From: Erysipelotrichaceae bacterium
GTDB lineage: Bacteria; Bacillota_I; Bacilli_A; Erysipelotrichales; Erysipelotrichaceae
Length of the DNA stretch: 9,842 nucleotides
Direction of reading: 5' to 3'
NCBI GenBank assembly: GCA_900754715.1
Contig: CAAEDX010000017.1
Span: 1-9,842, forward strand
The position numbers and the translations under genes are program-made. Of the stretch, positions 6,199-9,842 are shown one piece after another. Every line of letters starts with the position of its first letter. Position 1 is the stretch's first letter. Below the pieces are notes generated by a model, which had not been told where the DNA came from, made no database searches, and was given only the letters and a program-made list of their open reading frames with translations.

Positions 6199-7260
6199 CT
6201 ACTCTTCCGGATCCAGGCCGGCAAACTGACGCAGCCGGTTCATCATGTTCTCATCGGTGAATGAGATCTCCAGCTTGCTTGCGGCATCAAACAGGATCTC
6301 GCTGGAAAGCGTGTCGTTGGTATGGATCAGCGAAGTGGCCAGGGAAGACCATGCATCATCATTGTCCATGTTCTTGATGTTGTCTTTGCCGGCGATGTCC
6401 ACGTGCACGAGCACCATGGTGTCTCCGGCAGATGTGCTGGATGAGGAGCTGGAATCGCTCGTGTTGTCGATCTGGATCCACTCGCTCGTCTCGCCTTCGC
6501 TCAGCTCCAGGGCCGCGCTCAGCACGCTGGTATCCAGCGGGATCACGTCACTGGCGCTGGAGATCCAGGATGCAGTGTTCTCATCGATGTAGCCATAGAA
6601 ACCATTGGTGGTGCTGTATGTGGATTCGTTATATTCGCCGGCCACTTCCGCAAAGGATTCGCCGTCTTCCAGCGCCTTGTTGATAGCGTCTACTTTCTGC
6701 TGCTCCTCGTCACTGAGGGCGCTCACATCAGATACGGAAAGCTCGAGATATGAGATGATCATCGGGTTTTCCACATCGCTCATCAGATCGTCGTAATGTG
6801 CCTTCACATAGTCACGCTGCATGACGCTCTCCTTCTGAGCGAGCATGCAGAAGCGGTACAGTTCGTCGCTGCCCAGGCCATAGTTTTCCAGCATGGAGCT
6901 GATCAGCTCTTCTGCGTCAGATCCATAGTAGGACGCGCTGGACTGTGCCTGCGAATTCAGGCTTGTCTCCATCTGCTTGGCAGCGCTTTTCATGTCGTCT
7001 GTCTCTTCGGTCACGGTCTGCTCGATCACCGCGTTGCGGAAACGATAATAGACCTGTGAAGTCGCGTATTTGCTCATTTCTCCGTAAAGATCGTCCGCGG
7101 TCAGATCGTAGTCGTCGATGGACGCAACCACATCCTTGCCGTCCACGCTCTTCCCCCCAATATTGTCTTTGGTGGTGTCCCAGACATAGAAAATCGCAAA
7201 GCCGCAGAGAAGGACTGCGATCAGTACGACAAACCAGTTTTTCTTCAGTATTTCTACCAT
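6199..7260 (-). CDS. Membrane-anchored parvulin-like foldase (SurA/PrsA-like)
   Basis: The 353-residue product has an N-terminal signal-anchor helix (about residues 8-26, after MVEILKKNW). The anchor has no valid lipobox: Cys19 is preceded by Leu, not Gly, Ala or Ser. The remainder is predicted to lie outside the cell. A helical domain (about 40-165) leads into a parvulin-like segment with DGESFAEVAGEYN (199-211), followed by STTNGFYGYIDE (215-226). That matches the family phrase DG.SF...A..YS.......GG..G. A serine run (269-275) and a C-terminal helical part follow. The start at 7260 has AAGGAGG at 7266-7272 and a promoter further up; an in-frame start at 7338 lies upstream of that promoter. 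It is the first gene of a two-gene unit with the PrsA-like lipoprotein, which looks like a distant paralogue. Confidence 0.85.
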   Translation of the reverse strand: MVEILKKNWFVVLIAVLLCGFAIFYVWDTTKDNIGGKSVDGKDVVASIDDYDLTADDLYGEMSKYATSQVYYRFRNAVIEQTVTEETDDMKSAAKQMETSLNSQAQSSASYYGSDAEELISSMLENYGLGSDELYRFCMLAQKESVMQRDYVKAHYDDLMSDVENPMIISYLELSVSDVSALSDEEQQKVDAINKALEDGESFAEVAGEYNESTYSTTNGFYGYIDENTASWISSASDVIPLDTSVLSAALELSEGETSEWIQIDNTSDSSSSSSTSAGDTMVLVHVDIAGKDNIKNMDNDDAWSSLATSLIHTNDTLSSEILFDAASKLEISFTDENMMNRLRQFAGLDPEE

Positions 7261-7291
7261 AAGAACCTCCTTCATTCCCAGTTGCCTTACT

Positions 7292-7320
7292 ATTATATTA
7301 GATTCCACTTGAAAAAGCAA
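7292..7320 (-). promoter_or_regulatory. Promoter of the foldase operon
   Basis: On the minus strand TTGCTT (7315-7320) and a perfect TATAAT (7292-7297) are separated by exactly 17 bases, about 30 bases upstream of the first foldase start codon. It diverges from the suf promoter about 80 bases away. Confidence 0.8.
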
Positions 7321-7400
7321 TTTTTCGTCCGATTTCACACAATATTCAGACGGATAATGAAGCGCTTTCTTTTGGCAGCGTGTCCGGCAAGACGTTTGAA

Positions 7401-7429
7401 TTGAGCTTTGAAAGGTTTTTTGCTATGAT
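7401..7429 (+). promoter_or_regulatory. Promoter of the suf operon
   Basis: TTGAGC (7401-7406) and TATGAT (7424-7429) have a 17-base spacer, and TGC immediately before the -10 box makes it an extended -10 element. The sufC ATG is 30 bases downstream of the -10 box. No obvious regulator operator, riboswitch or T-box was recognised in the divergent spacer between the foldase and suf promoters (7298-7400). Confidence 0.75.
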
Positions 7430-7458
7430 TACTGCGTCAACAGAAAGGATGAAGATGA

Positions 7459-8274
7459 ATGAGCATTCTCACCGTCAAAGACCTGCATGTGCAGGTAGAA
7501 GATAAGGAGATCCTCAAGGGCATAGACCTTGAGGTGAAAGAAGGAGAGACCCATGCGCTCATGGGACCCAATGGCAATGGCAAATCGACCTTGCTGGCCG
7601 CGATCATGGGCAATCCGAAATATACGGTCACCGCGGGCGAGATCCTGCTCGATGGCCAGGACGTGCTGGCCATGGAAGTGGATGAGCGCAGCAAGGCCGG
7701 GCTGTTCTTAGGGATGCAATATCCCAGTGAGATCAGCGGCGTGACCAATTCTGATTTCCTGCGCACCGCCATCAACGCGCGCAGAGAGACGCCGATCCCG
7801 CTGTTTCAGTTCATCCGCAAGATGGAAAAGACCATCAGCGCGCTGCAGATGAAAGAGGATCTGGCCCACCGTTTCCTCAACGAAGGGTTCTCCGGCGGCG
7901 AAAAGAAGCGCAATGAGATCATCCAGATGATCTTGCTGGAGCCATCCATCGCCATGCTCGATGAGATCGATTCCGGGCTGGATGTCGATGCCCTCAAGGT
8001 CGTCGCCAGCGCCGTGCTCGATCTGCAGGAACGCACGAAGCTCGGGCTGATCGTCGTCTCCCATTACGCGCGTTTCTATGAATATGTGAAGCCGACCCAC
8101 GCGCATGTGCTGATGGACGGGCGCATCGTGGTGAGCGGGGGCACCGAATTGATCGATAAGATCGACAGCGAAGGCTATGAGTGGGTCGAAGCGACATACC
8201 ATGTGTCCGCCGCGAAAGCGCCGGAAAAGCGGGTGGAGCTGTTGGGCAGCTGCGGCGCCCACCGCGGTGAGTGA
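7459..8274 (+). CDS. sufC: Fe-S cluster assembly ATPase SufC
   Basis: SufC is the cytoplasmic ABC-type ATPase of the SUF machinery and drives cluster building on the SufB/SufD scaffold. The 271-residue product has Walker A GPNGNGKST (36-44), Q-loop MQYP (86-89), signature FSGGEKKR (144-151), Walker B IAMLDEIDSGLD (164-175) and the switch His in VVSHY (His202). The FSGGEKKR signature and the DEIDSGLD Walker B are characteristic of SufC rather than transporter ATPases. It is about ten residues longer than usual, ending in a basic, Cys-containing tail. AAAGGA at 7444-7449 is the ribosome binding site. It is the first gene of the operon. Confidence 0.97.
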   Translation: MSILTVKDLHVQVEDKEILKGIDLEVKEGETHALMGPNGNGKSTLLAAIMGNPKYTVTAGEILLDGQDVLAMEVDERSKAGLFLGMQYPSEISGVTNSDFLRTAINARRETPIPLFQFIRKMEKTISALQMKEDLAHRFLNEGFSGGEKKRNEIIQMILLEPSIAMLDEIDSGLDVDALKVVASAVLDLQERTKLGLIVVSHYARFYEYVKPTHAHVLMDGRIVVSGGTELIDKIDSEGYEWVEATYHVSAAKAPEKRVELLGSCGAHRGE

Positions 8275-8275
8275 T

Positions 8276-9082
8276 ATGGAACGTCAGTTTGCAGGCCGTG
8301 TGGATGAGCTGCAAGTGCTGCGGCAAGAAAACGAGCAGATCACGCTTGGTTTTGCGCCGGGAACAGCAGGCACGCTGTTGCTGCGTCTGGAAGAAAGCGT
8401 CAGGACGGCCGATCTGCGCATCACGGCGCAGGCGGACTGTGACATCTGTGTCTTTGTCGATGTCCGTGCGCGCCAGCACCTCAAGCTGATCCAGCAGATC
8501 CATGCCGGCCATGATGCTCAGGTGAAAGTCGGCATCCTCGATCTGGAGGGGGCCAAGGCCGAGTATGACCTGCGTGCCGAGCTTGAAGAAGCAGGCACCC
8601 GCGTGGAGATACACACTGCCACGCTGGTCGATGCTGACAAGCAGTGGCATATGGAGATCATCCATGCGCATCCGCATACTTATGGCTATATGGAAAACTT
8701 CTGTGTCGTGAAGGATGACGCGCGCTGTCAGGTGGAGGCCATCGGCAACATCCGCAAAGGCGCCTATGGCAGCGAGAGCCACCAGCAGACCCGCATCCTC
8801 ACGATGAGCGATCGTCACAATGCCGAAGCGATCCCGGTGCTGTACATCGATGAAAACGATGTAAAGGCTTCGCACGCGATGACGCTGGGACAGCCGGATG
8901 AGGAGCAGCTGTATTATCTGCAGACCCGCGGGCTGAGCAAGACGCAGGCGCTCGGGCTGCTTTCCGTGGGATATTTCATGCCGGTGGCCGAGCTGCTCGC
9001 GCATAGCGAGCACTATGCGCAAATACAATATAGAGTGGAAGAAAAGGTGGGACTCTATGATCACAGAAGCACTGCGAGATGA
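8276..9082 (+). CDS. sufD: Short SufD-like Fe-S cluster scaffold subunit (SufB/SufD family)
   Basis: SufD partners SufB and SufC in Fe-S cluster assembly. The 268-residue product carries the family's beta-helix and C-terminal region, including VLYIDENDVKASHAMTLGQ (about 188-206), where His200 matches the conserved SufD histidine. DEEQLYYLQTRGLSKTQALGLL follows at about 208-229. It is much shorter than the roughly 420-440 residues of E. coli or Bacillus SufD, mainly because the N-terminal helical region is missing. Upstream bases are occupied by sufC, so this is not a mis-chosen start. The ATG at 8276 begins one base after the sufC stop, with GGTGAG as a weak ribosome binding site. A GTG at 8267 is a possible alternative. 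Position between sufC and sufS supports SufD rather than SufB. Confidence 0.88.
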   Translation: MERQFAGRVDELQVLRQENEQITLGFAPGTAGTLLLRLEESVRTADLRITAQADCDICVFVDVRARQHLKLIQQIHAGHDAQVKVGILDLEGAKAEYDLRAELEEAGTRVEIHTATLVDADKQWHMEIIHAHPHTYGYMENFCVVKDDARCQVEAIGNIRKGAYGSESHQQTRILTMSDRHNAEAIPVLYIDENDVKASHAMTLGQPDEEQLYYLQTRGLSKTQALGLLSVGYFMPVAELLAHSEHYAQIQYRVEEKVGLYDHRSTAR

Positions 9083-9842
9083 TTTTCCGATCCTGAAGCG
9101 CAAGATGATGGGGCATCCGCTGATCTATATGGACAGCGGCGCTACGGCCCTCAAGCCGCGCTGCGTCATCGACGCCGTCAGCGCCTACTATGCTCAGCTT
9201 GGCGCCAACGCGCATCGCGGCGATTATGAGCTCAGCGCCGAGGTGGATCAGCGCTTTGAAAATGCCAGAGATACGGCAGCGGCCTTCTTGCATGCGGCGG
9301 ACCGCCGGGAGATCGTGTTTGCTTCCGGCAGCAGCGCCGCGCTCAATCAGATCGCCAGCGGCTATGTCTTGCCGCGGCTGCAGGAAGGGGATGTCATCCT
9401 CAGCGATGTGGCCGAACACGCGAGCAGCGTGCTGCCTTTCATGCGCGCCGCCCGCCAGAAAGGCGCCCGCATGGAATATATCCCCTTGGATGAGCAAGGG
9501 CGCATCACGATGGACAATGTCAAAAAAGCCATCCATGAACGGGTGCGCTTCATCGTCATCGCCCACATCACCAATGTGCTGGGGCAGCAGGCGCCGGTGC
9601 AGGAGATCTGCGCGCTGGCCCATGCGCAAGGCATCACGGTCATCGTGGACGGGGCGCAGGCCGCGCCTCATCTGCCGGTCGATGTGCAGCAGCTGGACTG
9701 TGATTTTTATGTGTTCAGCGCCCATAAGCTGTGCGGCCCGACCGGCATCGGCGTCCTCTATGGCAAGAAGGCGCTGCTTGACGCGTGTGAACCGCTGTAT
9801 CTGGGCGGCGGCAGCAATGCCCGCTTCGATGCCTGCGGAAAC
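9057..9842 (+). CDS. sufS: Cysteine desulfurase SufS, truncated by window end
   Basis: SufS is a PLP enzyme that takes sulphur from cysteine (giving alanine) for Fe-S clusters. The first 262 residues are present, and the window end cuts off the C-terminal part, including the active-site cysteine loop. Visible features are DFPIL (9-13), PLIYMDSGATALKP (21-34), NAHRG (51-55), EH (120-121, the PLP-stacking histidine position), HITNVLG (170-176), VDGAQ (197-201, with Asp198) and SAHKLCGPTG (221-230) with the PLP lysine at Lys224. Some blocks differ from the common SufS consensus: EHAS where EHHA is usual, and HRGDYELS where HRGVHTLS is usual. The ATG at 9057 has AAGGTGG (9044-9050) upstream and overlaps the end of sufD by 26 bases, suggesting coupled translation. 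Operon position supports SufS over NifS/IscS-like enzymes. Confidence 0.95.
   Translation, partial: MITEALRDDFPILKRKMMGHPLIYMDSGATALKPRCVIDAVSAYYAQLGANAHRGDYELSAEVDQRFENARDTAAAFLHAADRREIVFASGSSAALNQIASGYVLPRLQEGDVILSDVAEHASSVLPFMRAARQKGARMEYIPLDEQGRITMDNVKKAIHERVRFIVIAHITNVLGQQAPVQEICALAHAQGITVIVDGAQAAPHLPVDVQQLDCDFYVFSAHKLCGPTGIGVLYGKKALLDACEPLYLGGGSNARFDACGN

Noticed and set aside
5706..6260. A 184-codon plus-strand open frame over the foldase genes
   Set aside because: It is antisense to the PrsA-like lipoprotein gene, which has a signal peptide, a ribosome binding site and an operon context. Its hydrophobic product reflects reversed acidic codons.
7994..9103. A 369-codon open frame on the minus strand opposite sufC, sufD and sufS
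   Set aside because: It is antisense to clearly conserved SUF genes and shows low-complexity Arg/Ser/Pro composition near its end, with no family motif.
8976..9725. A 249-codon minus-strand open frame opposite sufS
   Set aside because: The opposite strand encodes SufS with intact PLP motifs, and this frame is a shadow of it.

Overview
The window looks like an ordinary chromosomal segment of a low-to-mid GC member of the Bacillota, most likely an Erysipelotrichia-like gut lineage. This is inferred from strong AGGAGG-type ribosome binding sites, TATAAT -10 boxes, hairpin-plus-T terminators, a SUF iron-sulphur operon beginning sufC-sufD-sufS, a PrsA-type lipoprotein near a HIT-family gene, and the protein sequences themselves. 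No mobile element, CRISPR array, tRNA or rRNA was seen.

Left part (1-4325, plus strand). A short two-helix membrane protein with a PH-like tail (24-476) ends in a small terminator. A promoter then precedes a polytopic membrane protein (545-1327), followed 3 bases later by recG (1331-3340), the ATP-dependent branch-migration helicase. A separate extended -10 promoter overlapping the end of recG serves a single-pass membrane protein with a large acidic extracytoplasmic part (3385-4293). That gene ends at a bidirectional terminator shared with the convergent HIT gene.

Middle part (4333-7260, minus strand). This holds a HIT-family nucleotide-binding protein, a small DUF6429-like winged-helix-like protein, and a two-gene unit of parvulin/PrsA-like extracytoplasmic folding factors. 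The first gene of that unit encodes a membrane-anchored protein and the second a lipoprotein. Each unit has its own terminator or promoter signals.

Right part (7401-9842, plus strand). A suf operon is transcribed divergently from the foldase pair. SufC is the ATPase, SufD a short scaffold subunit and SufS a cysteine desulfurase cut off by the window end. The genes are tightly packed: one base lies between sufC and sufD, and sufD and sufS overlap by 26 bases. The remaining operon genes (sufU and sufB by analogy with Bacillus) presumably lie just outside.

I found no clear candidate for an undescribed system. The points most worth checking are the DEQQ helicase motif in RecG, the short SufD with a divergent SufS, the paired divergent parvulins, the unassigned membrane proteins, and a perfect 16-bp palindrome downstream of the foldase operon.
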